A stretch of DNA of 64,000 nucleotides. Source: Stercorarius parasiticus. Its lineage: Eukaryota; Chordata; Aves; Charadriiformes; Stercorariidae. The stretch is taken from NCBI GenBank assembly GCA_013396915.1, contig VWZL01001361.1, positions 828,740 to 892,739 on the forward strand. Reading direction: 5' to 3'. Position numbers and translations under genes: made by a program. Position 1 is the first letter of the stretch. Every line of letters starts with the position of its first letter. Below, in pieces: positions 37,401-51,200 of this stretch. Below the pieces are notes generated by a model that was not told where the DNA came from, did no database searches, and worked only from the letters and a program-made list of their open reading frames with translations.

Positions 37401-39153
37401 TAAGTCCTGCAGCTCAGGCCACACCTTCGTCTGCCCTCAGCCCCAGCAGGTGAAAATGGAGCTTCCCTTGGCTGCAGCCCCATGCAGTGTGAGAGTCACA
37501 TCATGAAGCGGTAGGTGTTAGTCAGGCTCCCTTCTCAGTCAGTGAGTCATCTCCCCCCCCACCTCTGATAACAGCAATCATTTTCGGCATGCCTCTCCCT
37601 GCTGGGAACAGCAGGTGCCTCCTTTCGGCAGAGATGAGCGGAGCTGTGCCAGCTGCGGTTCCTGCCGGGGGAAGCCAGGCATTTGGCAGACAGGGGCAGT
37701 CTCAGGCTGGCCAGGTCCTGAGCCCAGCCTCCTCTGAGACCTCGGGTGTCCAGGAGCTCTTGGGAAACACTTGGTTTATGAGCCTGGAACCCAGCTCGTA
37801 ACTGTTACGCAGAATTACTTTAAAGACACAAAAGCTGTGCCATGACCTCAGCAGATCTTGTCAAACTGGACTGCCTTGTCCTAGGAGTCTTTAGATCCCC
37901 TGTAGCCCAACCTCTACAGACGTCTGTCTGAGCCTCCATGTTCACTTTGGCTACCTGCGGCGCTGCGACGCTAAGCAGCAAGTACCTTAGAAGTACCCGT
38001 GCCTGACCAGCAGATGCAGTTGGGCGTTTCATGCTCAGTTCCTGGACATTGACCTTTTTCTGACTCTCTCCCCTTTTTCCCTCCCAAAGCCTTCAGCATC
38101 CCCAAGGTCCACGTGGAGAAGAGCAGCAGCGGGGACACGTTGCAGTGCGAAGCACCACGCTGGTTCCCTCGACCCGCTGTGCGCTGGACAGCCTACAGTG
38201 ATGCCGGGGAGTACCTGCCGCATGTTGCCAACACCAGCTACAAGCTGAATGCTGAAAACATCACGCTAAAAGTGGTTTCCTTTCTGCACAACATTACAGC
38301 TAACGCCACCTACACCTGCGTGATTGAAAATAACATTGCCAAGGCTACAGGCAACATCAAAGTGACAGGTAAAGTTTAACACCACACAGAGACCACAGGC
38401 GCTGGGGAGAAGACAGTTTAAACACTGCCTGTGTGTGTCATGGGGCTCCTGCAGCACCTGTGTCAGTCAAGGAAGGGACTGAAATTCATGGTTAATCCAA
38501 ATCTCTCCCTCTGTCCCTGGGATGAAGGAAAGGGTCTGTGTTTGGTCCTGCTATTTCAGATGTTTTTCACAGTAACAGGGACAAAACTGCCAGGGAATGG
38601 GAAAGGACACACTTCAAAAGAATATATTCCTTTGAATGTTAACCACAACCAAACCAACCAACCAAAAACCCCAACTTCTGACACTTCCTTTAGCCAGTTC
38701 AGCTTAGATACCTTTTGTGTACCAAACTAGCAGGCCCTTTTAGCTGTTACTGAAGACAATCTCTCTGACCCCAGCCCACCCCCTTTATTTAAAACCTTAT
38801 TCACAGGAGAGCAAACTTTCCAAAAACCCTGGATATCTTTTCCTGTTCTACGTGGTATGGATCATAGCTCTCCTACAGTGAGGGCTCTGTAGCAGTGGGT
38901 CTCCAGCACAAGATGCAGGGTCTACCTTTGTCAATATTCAGAAAAATAGGGAGGACTAAACATACGCACTCGTTTTGCCTTCCCTGCTGCGTTCCCCATT
39001 CTGGCAGCCTCTCACTATTCTTCTGCTACAGATTTCAGCATTACAAGGGGGACCAATTTGCAGCTGGTGAACCTGAAGGCAAAGTCGGTGTCCTCCTCCC
39101 TTACATCCTGTCACTGGATGCTTCTGCTTCCCCTGTATCTGCTGTGGATATGA
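28500..39153 (+). CDS. VTCN1: VTCN1 (B7-H4), inhibitory B7-family ligand
   Basis: Five coding exons: 28500-28531, 33488-33552, 35030-35377, 38090-38368, 39032-39153, all GT-AG, in phase, 281 residues (human 282). The start ATG has a good context (GCCGTGACCATGG) and gives MASQGQVIFWS, close to human MASLGQILFWS. A hydrophobic N-terminal segment (VIIILAVVIALIIGFG) serves as signal or anchor. The IgV domain in exon 3 has the Cys56-Cys130 pair (GCTFEPD, DAGTYWC). The IgC domain in exon 4 has Cys168-Cys225 (QCEAPRWFPRP, TYTCVIEN). N-glycosylation sequons are at N112, N196, N205, N216 and N220. Exon 5 ends in a hydrophobic tail (MLLLPLYLLWI) with no cytoplasmic domain. VTCN1 acts at the surface of antigen-presenting and epithelial cells and dampens T-cell activation through an unidentified receptor. 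Confidence 0.97.
28812..28909 (+). repeat. Diverged 49-bp tandem duplication in VTCN1 intron 1
   Basis: Two adjacent 49-base units, 28812-28860 and 28861-28909, share the frame GGTC(A/G)GGGTAT, then GGCTCTG(T/C)GTTCCT. They differ at several positions, so the duplication is old. It lies about 280 bases after exon 1. Confidence 0.7.
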
Positions 39154-40118
39154 AGCCTCTATAAAACAATCAGAAACACTGCTGGACCTGGAGGTAAGCT
39201 TGGAAAGGGAAACTTGTAATCATATATGCTTGGTATATGTAGACCCTCTTGCTGAATTTTGTTGCAGCTCCAGACTTACCTCAAGCCTGCCAGAAAGGGA
39301 GGACGTGGCTTTGCCCTGTGCCCGTCCTTTCTCCATCCCCAGCTTTAGGTGGGACGCATGGCTTGTCTCTCCCACAGGCTCCCTGCTGGCTTCTCCTGTC
39401 ACCTTCTGCAACTTTAGAGATTCTTCTCTTACACCGTTGACTGTCATTTCTTACTCGTACCCTCATTCTCTTTTCCTTCTCTCCTCAACCTTCTCTCCAA
39501 CCCAAAAGATAGATGTCTTGCTGCTCTGAGCACCTTCTGAACCTTGGCTACAGCTCATGGCTCCAGGGCAGGGTGGACTTTTTTCTCTCCCTCCCCATGA
39601 GGCCTGCTGCAGCACAAGCCTTGCTTGCACCCACTTTTCTCCGACAACTCCACTGCACGGTGCAGCACCTTCAGTAAATAGTAGCTGGCCGGAATACCTT
39701 CAGGAGGGCTAGAGGGAGCTGCCAGCCTGAGCAATCCCACCTAGACCTGCAATAAGGAGGGCTGTAGCCAGCCAAAGCACAGGACAACTGCCTTCAGTAT
39801 TCGTCAGCTTTGACTTTGGGTGATAGCCTCTAGAGGTAAACTGGTGATGGAGAGCTACAGAAAATCAGCTAAAAGGAACATCTCTGTCTTTCAATGCAGA
39901 ACAGTTACGCAGCTACCCTGACGGCAGGACACACTTCATGCTTTTCTCCCTCTTGGGCTGAGAATTTTAAGAGCTCCTTCCAGTTCCAGAGCATGTAGTA
40001 GCACATGAAGCCAGCTGATTTCTCTCTTGTATTATTATTTCTTACTCACTCCAACAACAGGATCCTTTGTTTGGGTTCAGAAAAAGAGAGTGAGGAATGC
40101 GATAAGGAAAGTTGCATA

Positions 40119-40124
40119 AATAAA
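40119..40124 (+). terminator. VTCN1: VTCN1 polyadenylation signal (candidate)
   Basis: First canonical AATAAA downstream of the VTCN1 stop at 39153, implying a 3' UTR of about 980 bases. Further AATAAA copies at 40356-40361 and 40574-40579 could give longer forms. Which is used cannot be told from sequence. Confidence 0.45.
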
Positions 40125-40599
40125 GGAAAAACTCTGATCACAGGAACGAGGTGTGTTCTCTTGTCTGAAGTAACCCAGTGACCAGAACTCTGACCATGGG
40201 CAGAAGAAGCTCAGAGACAAACAGGAAAAGTGTTTCCCGCAATACATCTGAGAACTGGTCCTTCAAACTTGGAGTACGAAAAGCAAGCAAATCTTAATCC
40301 CCCTTAAACAGATTTGATTTGTCCATCTCATGTCTTGTGATTCTCTGAATGTATTAATAAAACTGTAAACAAGAGAGCCAGTTAATCTATTCAGTCTTCC
40401 CAGGGGACTACAATCAAACTCCCCTTCTGAAAAAGATGTTGTGAATGGCAAGACAGCGCTGGGTTAGAAAATAGATAACAGGCTTGGAATAAGTGTCAGG
40501 TCTTCAACCTGGCAAAGGCAAGCAGCGTGTCTGAAGTCCTATATGAGAACCGATGATTGCATTTGTAACATGAAATAAAAGAGGACCAGGTGAGCAGTA

Positions 40600-41915
40600 A
40601 GTGTGGCAGCAGACAGAAGACTAACGTACATAATGAGGAGGAAAAGAGGGTGACTAGTAAGATACTATTGGAAAGTTCAAATTCAGAAGTAAACAGGGTT
40701 ATTAAACATAGATATAACTATAGAGATGAAATGGACTTTTTTGTTTTTAAGTAAGTCTCTGTTATCTGGCACTTCCTATCTATTTCTGTGGCACTGTTTG
40801 TTACTATTACAGGACTTTCAGTTGCACTTTTAAAATCAGATTTTGATCTCTTCATCTTACATCACTTACAGTCATCGTTTTCCTCAGGCTGATAGTTTAT
40901 TTTGGGTTTTTTTTGTGTTTTGCTTTTTTTGGTAAGGAAGGGTGGGGGAGTCTTTACCATTTTCCAGAAAGCACCTACAGAAAAAAAAGACTGTCAAACA
41001 AAACTTGTGCAGACCTTTGCTTTAAGCTATTGTGGCAATCTCTTTTAGGATGGAGTCTCAGAATTTTGTTAAGTGGTGGCATCTGCCAGGTCTTGTGCCA
41101 CTCATCCTTTGCTCTTAGAAATGGCCAGCTGGCCTTGAGAGGGAAGATAGTTTACACACACTCAATAAACCCAGCCCCTGAAGTTTAACATAAAGCTCAA
41201 AGGGGGAAGGGCCGGGGGGAAACACCAAACAAACAAACCCCAACACAGAGTAGCTGTTCAAACATGCTGTCAGTGCTGCACACGGAATAAGGCAGTGAAG
41301 CAACTGTGTGTGGAATTTACTAGCCTATAGCATAAGATGAAGGATCTGGATGTTATTTTGCCAAAAAGCAAGTGCAGAATACTTGCTCATGGCAGTAAGC
41401 AGATGAGATAGGAATCTCGTCAAATGGTGATCTCCCATGCGTTGTATTGGTTAGTCTCCTGTGCCACCATGGATACTGGCATGTGCCATTGCAGTCATCC
41501 CCTTCCTAACGAGGAACAGATGGGCAAGCCTGTAGCATGTTGTGAATTTGTATCCCAGCTCACTGCCTGCCTCTCGTTACCAGCCCCACATAATGTTCAG
41601 GCCACTGTTTCGGCTGCAAAACAATGTCCATGTAGCCCTGTGATTTAGCACCATGATTTAATATCCAAACAGTAACTTACTCACTTCCCTTCCCTTCTTG
41701 GAGGAAGGAAATGCTTTAAAAACATAATTTTAATAATTTCAACTGGGTTAAGAAGACTATCTCTTGTGGCAAGTGTACAGTTTTGCATGAAGACAGTGAA
41801 TGATCTGCAAATTGCCTGGCTCTGGCTCATAAACCAAAGATCTATGTTCAGCCTCATTCCCCGTATAGCAAGTAAACCCCAAAGTCGATACGGTGTTATT
41901 TAAACTGTATTTTAA
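40600..41915. other. Tail-to-tail spacer between VTCN1 and CTC1
   Basis: AT-rich DNA with no recognised gene, lying between the possible poly(A) sites of VTCN1 (plus) and CTC1 (minus). The frame at 40913-41188 has no recognisable content. Confidence 0.5.
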
Positions 41916-41929
41916 TAGCTTTATTTAGT

Positions 41930-41935
41930 AGATAC
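41930..41935 (-). terminator. CTC1: CTC1 polyadenylation signal
   Basis: TTTATT on the plus strand, AATAAA on the minus strand, about 270 bases after the CTC1 stop codon. It predicts a short 3' UTR ending near 41915. Confidence 0.65.
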
Positions 41936-42205
41936 TACCACATAAAATACACGCATTGTGTGCCCTAGGTCCAAAGTATTGAACATCTCTCTTCCAAAAC
42001 ATTGCCCAGTTTCACTGGTAGCAATGCTCCAGAATGACCATTCAGGAATTCCACAGGTCACAGCAACTTCTTGACTGCACCCTTCACCCTGTGCTCACAG
42101 GCCCGTGCTCCCACTGGAAAGGGGATTAAAAAAAACGTCCCAATCCCAGTAGGTATTTCCGTATTTCCTCTCCCACTGGGAGAGATGTTAAGCAGTGGCT
42201 CCCAC

Positions 42206-45200
42206 TCAGCAGTGACAAGATGCCCTCCTAATCCTCTCACTGTTCAGATAGTTTAAGGCGCCTTGTTCCACTTCCTCCACATTCAGGCACAGCAGGTTCA
42301 CCCGAGGTCCCACTTGCGACACAAACTCCATTTCACCGCACCGAAAATTTCTCAGCTGCAGTGGAGCTGAAGGGGAAAGATACAACCTGTAACAACTCAG
42401 CACAGGGCTCCTGCTCTGTTCTAGCACACAGCTGTAGAAGTTGCTGTGGGAGGAAAGGCCTTGCAGCAGCTGCTTGGCATCCGCTAAACCACACAGGACA
42501 GCACAATTAATGAATCCAGGATGTGAGTAGATGAATGCTTTTGGCCAGCATCCCTCCAACTTCGAGGAAGCAGACATTTTACACTGTGAAATGCTGTGAA
42601 CTATGTGCTGCTCACACAGCTGATGCACTGAGCTTTGCATCTTTTACCACTATCAGCAACCTGGCCTTACAGACAGTGTTACACGATAGCTGAAAGATAA
42701 TGTCTCCACAGCAGAGCATCCTCTGGTGAGCTTAGCAAATCAACCCCTGCAGCACCTGGACTTATACTCAAGCACTAGTGTTAGTGCAAGCAGCCGAGAA
42801 GAATGTCCCCTTAATGCAGCAACTTCACAGTTGTGTCAGCATGAGCTCAGACATCAGCACCCACGAATTCGAAACTCTTCTTCAGTGCTTTAAACTCTGT
42901 GGCCGTGGTGAGGAGTTTCAGGCCTAGTTTTGACCCTACCTGCTGTCCTGTCTGAAGTCAAAACCCACTTAATTTGTGAGGTCTGCACAGTAACTCTGGC
43001 TGGCCAGAACCCTCTGCCATACAAGGATAGGGAACCTTGCTCTAAAACAGAGGAAGTTTTGTGTGTAAGAGGCACCCCACAGAAATAAACCCGTACCTTA
43101 ATATCAGGGACGGGAGAGCAAAAGGGGAATACTAATAAAACATGTTCTCTACCACCACCACTACCACACACACACAACCCCCACCTTCTCCCTTACTGAC
43201 ACCTGAGAACAATTCTATCCTGGTTGTTTAGCTAATATATTTTCTTGGAACTGTATATAAAATCTGAACATAGAAGCTCCAAGTTTTCACAACTACAAGG
43301 ACAATTCAATACTATTTTTGTGCTCTGTGTAGAGTAGAAAAATTAACCTATGATATTGTTGTATACAGTGACTTTTATAATATTATTTCTGTATTTTTGT
43401 AACCATGGTTCTGCTAAGAGACATCTCAGCTCTGCACTACAGAATTCATAATTCCATGGAAATGTTCCAACGATCTTGCTTTGCGGGCAGTGAAGGCTTT
43501 CCTTCCCCAGCCTGGTGAGACAGCTCCTCCCTTCCTTCCCACACTAAATATTACAAAAGCCAACAGTGCTTGCTTACCAGGCTGCAGGATCTTGGAGGGC
43601 TTCCTGTCTAGCCTGAAATCCAGCAGGATGGGGCGACAGATGAGAGGACTCCTGCACAGGCTCCTTAGGTAGCAAGCAACAAAATCCTCAGGTTCCTCTA
43701 CACACTGAGGAAGGAAGGGGTGCGTTGCCAGTGAATGTGCAGAGGGAGGCAGGGAGCCGCTGGAACCCCCACAGCAAAGGGAAATCCAGTCCAGCTGAGG
43801 CTTGAGCCCAGCATGCTACATTCGCTACCAGAATAACCCACTCACCCCTGTGCCAGTAGCTTCCCCATGCTGAATGGACACTCTGCCTCTGCTCTGCACA
43901 CAGTTCTGCAGAGCTTCCCACTCGACAAGGCTCAGGCCCAGCATTGCCGCCACGTGCTGGTTCCTGCACAGCACAAAAGCTTCACCCGTTCCATCTTCCA
44001 CCAACACCCTATGGAGAAGCAGGCGGACTAAGATACGGAGGGAGGTCAGGACAATGCCTGCACCCCTCACAAGGGTCATGTCCCAGACAACGGATCTCAG
44101 TAAAGAGAGAGGGAGCTCTGTTCACATCTGGGAAGACATGACAACTTTAACTTCTGCCCTTGCTATTCTGTCCACATCCCATCCTTGATCTGATTTTCCT
44201 CACCCCTCTGTGGTATAATTTGTTCCCTCCTACCCAACCTCTTTACATATCCAATCTCTACAGCGCTTACCGTGCACTGGCTTGCCTCACTCCTGTGTGT
44301 GATGGACATGGTGGACTGTGTCGGGTGCACCTGCCCTGAAGGAAGAGTAAAGCTACAGCTATGTACGGGTGGGCATGAGAGAGAGAAGGGGAGGGGCCAC
44401 TGCTTCTTTTAACCCTCCCCTAATTAAGTATGCAAAGGATTAAAGAACTTCACTGCATTTCCAATGAGCGTCTTGTGAAAAGTTTGTACGGGGAGAAAAA
44501 TGACCTGCTGCAAGGTGCTGAACCCCAACAGTAGTGAGCAGGGGAAAAGCAGAGCATTAACAGAGTCGGATTCTCCCTGTGCATGCCCTTGCTTCATCCC
44601 TACTCCTAGCTGCCAGCCTGCCTGATAGCAAATGCGCACGCCTAATCAGTTGCCATTTTGGTCCCTTTCTAATAAACAGGTCCTTTTCAGACACTGGAAA
44701 AAGAGGTTTTGGAATTGGGATAGGAACTCTTACTTCCTCCACATGGCAGCAGAGGATGTGTTAGAGTAGAGAATCTGCAAGGCTCCTCACAACTTATCTC
44801 TGTGGAAGCTTGAGTACCTCTTTGAAGATGCTGCTGCAAAGCGAGCAAACCCATTGCAGGGACAGAGTCAGTACACAGGACAAGTGGCATAAAATCCGTG
44901 CCTTGGGCAGGTGTTGCAGGTGAGCTTGCAAGTTGGATAAAAACACTAGCGTGGGGGATGAGGCTTCTCCTGCAGGACTAGAAGAAATTGGAATGTGAGA
45001 AGCTCAGAACATAGAAACCTTTCTTGGGACACTGTAAAGTGGGAAAAGACACTGGACTCACCTTGAAGGAAAAGGTAGGTGAGAAGCTGGCAGAGATATG
45101 ATGCTTACACAGCTGGTGGCAATATACGTGCAATAAACATTACGGAATCTGCAATATGAAAGAGTAGATGTCAGAAAGAGCTCAGAGAAACCAAACCCCT

Positions 45201-48200
45201 TGGTTTTCTTGGCATGGCTGGGTTGGCCTTCATCTGTAACACGGTACGAAAATCATTTGTAGCATGGGATTAGGAGACACGAAGGCATGGGCAAGGGATG
45301 AGGTAAGTCCACAGGAGGAAAAACTTAGAGATGGTTTCTGTAAGAGAAGTCAGAGCTGGGGCCCAGATCAGGGCTCTAAAGACAGGGGTACCTGGAGATT
45401 TTGCGTTCCAAGTTCTGGAAGAAGATCTTGGCTCCAGGTAGCAAACCCCAGAAATGCTGCAGATAGGCGGCAGCAATGTAAATGTCCACCACAACAGGGG
45501 AGCCTGGAGCAACTGAGACGCCGAGCTTCACGCTGTGATCACTGGCTAGCAGACTCCCTGAGGAGGCACAGAACCACACACACCATGAGCTCACTCACAG
45601 GTTAGCACAGCCTGTCACTGAGCTGGACCTGCTAGAGGTGTTTTCCCTCGCACTACAATGAGGCTATCGCTGTTCCACCTCACACATTTTCCAGGTACAG
45701 TATTCCCATTCCCACCCCCATGCAGGGTACAGTTTCTCAGCCCTCTGACAGGCAATGGGATGCAACATCCTGGCATACTTCCACTATTCTCAGATACAGG
45801 AGCGCAGTTAGCCAAGTGTACTGTCTCTCTGAAACAGAAAGAAGAAAAATGAATCTGTTGTTACCTTACAGGCTGTCACAATCTTACCTTTCTGCTTTTG
45901 AAGGCCAAGAGTCACAGATGGCTTCTCATTCTTGAGAGAGGCACACAAAGTCCTCTCCACTATCTCACCAGATAAAGAAACCAGGGAACCTGTGAAACTG
46001 AGAGCAGACCAGGATTTCTGTCCTGCCTGAAGACAAAGGGAGTGGAAGAAGGCCTGACTACAAGATTGCCGCAAAGGACAGGGTGGAGTGCTGTTTCTTG
46101 AGACAGTTTTCAGGGGAACCTGCCCTTGAACACCTGAGCTGCTGGACTGAGGGCAGCTTGCCCTCAGAGGCAGAGTTAAAAGGGACAAGAGGCCCTTTTA
46201 ACTCGCTTTCTGCTTCTTCAGGCTCAGCAGTGAAGAAGAAAGAGAGGCATTACAGCCTTCTATCTGCTTAACTGCTAATTGTTTTTCTTAATTACAGAAA
46301 GAAGCCAACCAAGAAAAAACTCAGTTCACCATAAGGCACTGGTGAAGATTTCAGCATGCATGCATATCACCCCAGATTAAACATGCTTTGAACAGAAAAG
46401 CTTCTAACCCCAGTATTTGTTTGAGCAAGTCACCCCTAAACCAATCAAAAAACAACAAAAAACCTCACACATTCAGCCTGATTTTCCCGGCTGCACCTGT
46501 TTACACTTCTGACAGGAATTTAGCAGAGACTTTTGGAACCTAGTCCACAGCAGTAGTAGCTCAAACTTTTTCTGGACACCGTTTTGAAGTTTTGTCACCT
46601 GTAACCCCTTTAACTTTGATAAACAGGATGGGGACAGCCTGGACTACTTGCACATAGGAAGATTTCCAAACCATATTCCTAGGGTGGATAATTCATCGCT
46701 GTTTAATGTAGTACTGTCTCCAGTAAAGACAAATGCAGACCTACTCCCTGAGGCACGGTCACATCTAATTTGGGGCAGACTAACATACCTGTTGCTAAGT
46801 ACTTCTGGAATGGAGGAAATTCTCTGGTTCATGCCTCTCAGCACTGACCTGGTTGCCAGCTAGAAAGGGCGGGAGACACAGATTCAGATGGATTGTAGTT
46901 TATGGCTATCCCCAGCCAGAGCAGTAAAGACAAGCTCTGCATGCTTAGAGCCACGTCAAGCAACTCATGCTTTTTCCCCAACTTAATTCTGAGGCAGGAA
47001 AATGTAAATCCCAGCAGCAGCCTCTGATAGAGCTTAGAGCAGAATGGTCTCATCAATAAGGCATTCTGTATTGATAATTTTCTGGAGAGTTGTAGCTCTG
47101 GAGAGATCTACAAGTCCCCTGTGAAAGTCCAGAGCAATAAGGCACTGCATACCTGGTGCTCACTCAGACAGGAGATCCATGTTTCATGCTGTAAGTGCCA
47201 GGTATCTTGGACAGGCAGGCACAGTGGGCAGGATGACCTGCTCAGGAACTTTGCTGGCACAGGTGGAAAACAGAGCTTGTCAAACACTTCCAAGTCCTGA
47301 GAGAAGAGTGACAAGGCAAGAAAGAGGACTATTAAAGGAAGGAGATGAAAGCTATATAGGAAAAAAGGACCACCGAAGAACGGTGGTTTAAAGAAAAATA
47401 AAATCCACTGAACTCAGAGCTCTGAAAATTTTAACCAAACACAGAACAGAAGCAGTTCCTTGGCAAGACGGATGGGAATTCCAAGCCTCAAAAAGAGCTT
47501 AGTCACCCTCTGACTCCTTGACTCCCACACACAGGTCAGTAAAAAGTCTCTGACAGGAAACAGCAAGACAATTTCTCTCTTACCGAGCAGTGGGGCACAA
47601 TGAAGCGATACAGCCCATCCAGATGCAGAAATGGAAACCATCGCAGAGACTTCCCCATGAAGAGTAGTAGTGCCTGGAGGCAGAGGGGAGGAGAGAGAGA
47701 GAAAAGGCGATGAGAAATGTTAGGAAAAAGGTAGAAAATGAAAAATACAGCAAGAAGAAAGCAAGCCCAAAAATAACATCTTGCTTGAGAAGTAAGGTTA
47801 GTACCATCAAAGATAACCAAGACAAAAATAACTCTCTCATTGATTAGGAATCTAGATCCTTAATTATCACACAAGCTCCTTGAGGAGCCAGCTCCCAGCC
47901 TCATCAAACCACCCCCTAAAGCTGCCTCCTGCCTCACTTCTTGACGTGTCATGCCCTCTTTTCCATCACAGCTGCTCTCTTCCAGCTCCGGTAGATTCCC
48001 AGTTTCCGTGGGGTGGCTCCAGAGCCGAGGTCTGCCCAGCCATAGCACTGTGGCCTGGAAACTGCGCTGCAGGTCCTGTCCTTCTCCATCTTCTTCTCTG
48101 GGTAGTTGGTAATTGCGTAACATAAGACCCTCTTTCTGGGTAACCAAAAACAGGTGAGATACACAGCTGGTTGTTCTAGTGCTGCTCTGGCCCTTCTGAC

Positions 48201-51200
48201 AGTTCTCATCTCTGTGAGTACCCAGCTTGGGATCCTCCAATTTCATCATTTTTGCCTCTGGGGTTTTCAGTTCAGATGTTAAGCTGTCATCATCCTTCTT
48301 CCTCAAAGAGGAGCTGTTTCCTCTCCTAAGGGCTTTCTGTATTTGTCCTTCAGCAGCATGGAGAACCTGAACATCCTCAAAGTAGAACTGCACATAGACA
48401 CTGAAATGACAAATGGTATCAGTGAAACTCCCTGTTCCTGAGGGGGGACTGTCTGAAACAAGCAGTCATCTGGGAAAAGCACTGCTGGTGAGTGCCCCGC
48501 AGGTATTCAGCAGGAGCAGCAGGAAAGGGTGAAGTAAAGGGCAGCTACCAGGCTGAGTGTATTCTGAACAAAATTGAGATGGTGGGTCTGTTGCTGATAA
48601 AGATCTCCTTTCCTGCCAATAGCAAAAGACAGTTGCTTTGGCACTAAGCAGCTTTATCATAGTCCAAAATACTGTGGAATGGCAAAGTGAGGATTTTAAT
48701 TTTTAAGCATTGAATAAAGGGACTTGCCTGGTTTTTTTCTCCCTCACATGCTCCAGATTTGACAGCTGCTTCCAGGAGGGAAAATCAGTCTGAAGGAATC
48801 TCTCCACTACAAGCTGGTAGTTTTCCACCTGCAAGAGTGATCCTGCAAACACATCAGAGATAGGAGCTGAGCTAATAAAAAGAGAATAGAAAAACAGCAA
48901 GCTCAGTTTCCTCATTTTACAGTCACGAGGCCAGGCAGTGACAGTTCAGCGTCTCCACACCAAGTCTCCTCTTCCTTCTTTTGGAGCTGGATGGCAGAAC
49001 AGCAAAAGCTCAGCACTCTCAAATTTAGCTTAGTGGGACATACCTATGAGAGCTGTATGGGCAAAGGGGCTACCATCCTTATGGGATATCACACAGGGAA
49101 GCGTGCTGCTCTTATCCTGCAGCTGGAGGGAACTGCTCCTGGAGGAGACTCTCAGCACACCCAGTAGTATCTGCAACAGAAAGCAAGCTGGAAAGAGCAC
49201 CAAACACTTCACATCTTTGAAGGCCATAAATTGAAGTGTGCGTAGCAGCAGCCCAAATTCAGCCTGTGTTCAACATGCCACAGGTGAGAAAAGCAGTGTC
49301 ATTCCCTAACAGGAGGAACAGGAATGCATCAGACAGGGTGCTGGAAGTCATAAGGAGAACGGGGAACTCTCAAGGCACAGACAGTAAAGGGAATTAGGCA
49401 CTTACCAATCGGGGCTGGAAGCTTCCTGCTGAGAGTGTGCAGTAAGACCAGGACAGTCTGCGATTCAGCTCCTGGGTGCCCATATGCTGTGCCTCCAAGG
49501 GGGAAAGCAGCTGTGATGGACTGAAACCTTCCCAGCTCTTCTGTTCTGCCACACGGCAAACTGCAGACAGAGATGGGGCCTGGCACGGGGGGTTCAGGGT
49601 CAAATACTAAGAAAAAAGAAAGAAAGAATGAACCAGCTGAATTTCTTCCCATCAGACAAACAGGAAAGAGCTCACAGAGCATTTATGCACCTTCTGCAGG
49701 GGACACTGGTGTATTTTTGCTAGGATTTCATTATAAATATCTCTTGCTTTTTCTCTATCTGGCACTACAGCTTGCAGAAGGGGGACAAGGAACTTCTCAG
49801 CAGCTCCAGAGTTTCGGTGCGCAGAGCTAAGCAACAGTTGACGACGCCCGAAGAAACAAGAAAACCTGAAAAAAATTAAGACAGACGGAAGCATTAGCAG
49901 TCCTCGCTTCTTAGTGAGTTTTGCATGTAAGTCAGAGACTCATTCTGCTTGCTATGAATGAATGTGCTGTGTACAACAAGAACTAAGGAGAGTGCAAAAA
50001 GAAAAGGAAGTTATTAAAAAAGGAACATTTAAGGGTGATGCAGATTTATGTCAGGCAAGCAGACAAGGAACAGGAAAATATACAGAAATGGACAGACTGG
50101 CAAAATCTCAAAACTCAAGTGGACAAAAAAACCCACCCAAAAATAATCTCCCTCTAAGTCACACAAATGGATAACCCTGCATTTTGGCTAAGCTTGATAT
50201 GATTACTCATGTTAGGTATACTTGGCTTTCTTTTACATTACACAAAAATCACAAGACGGAAACAATCACAGATATCTCTTGCTCCAATATTTTCCTTGTG
50301 TTGTCTTCCTTTCAGAAGTCTAGCTCACTGCTTTTGAATGCCTAGAAGTGATCACACTGCCAGTCAAAAAAAGACTTAATAACAGAAAGTGAACTCAAAT
50401 AAAAAGAGATAGGAACTAACTCACTGGAACAACTTTCAAGCAGTAGCAAGACTTAGTAATCACATTTAAAGGAAGTGGAAAAGCTAATAAAAACCGAAAC
50501 TTATAGCTAGTGTCATTCCTGGGGCAAGACTGAAGCTGGTTTTTTGGAAAGCATGGTAAAAATTCCACAGTGCCAGTAAAGCACAGGAAGACTCAGCATT
50601 CTATAAACTGCTACTTGACTGCCTGAGATTAAATATATACATTTTAGTTTTTAAAGTCCAAGGCAGCAGTTACAGTGATCAACCATAACTATTCCAGAAC
50701 AAACACAAATATTTTCACGATCAGAACCCAGAATTAAACCCAGAAACTGGCCCACAGCTGTCACGTGAACAGAGCACAGTCATCAGGGAGAGCAGGAAGC
50801 CATCTGGAGGACCCAGAGATAAGCATGTATGAGAAAATCTGCTAAGACAGAGGCTCTCGAATGCTGACACTACTGGCAACACTCAGAATATCTCAAAGTG
50901 ATACGCTGAGCAGCTGCTGCTGCTCCTGTGAGCAGCCAGGACACAAGAGCCTTTATATTGGTTGCGATCTGATTGTAGCAGCAGTTTCCAGCTTCAGCCT
51001 CACTGCCCACCTTGATTTGCCACGCAAACCACACTGGCAGGCGCACATCTCTACAGTGCTTCCATACCTCAGGACAAAACTTCCCATGCAGAAGTACATG
51101 AGCACATGCTCTAGAGTGCTGCAGCTTCCTGAGAGCAGTGGACTTAATGCACACGCACTGGAAAAATGTACAGGATTTTCTCATAAGAGTAACTGCAAGG

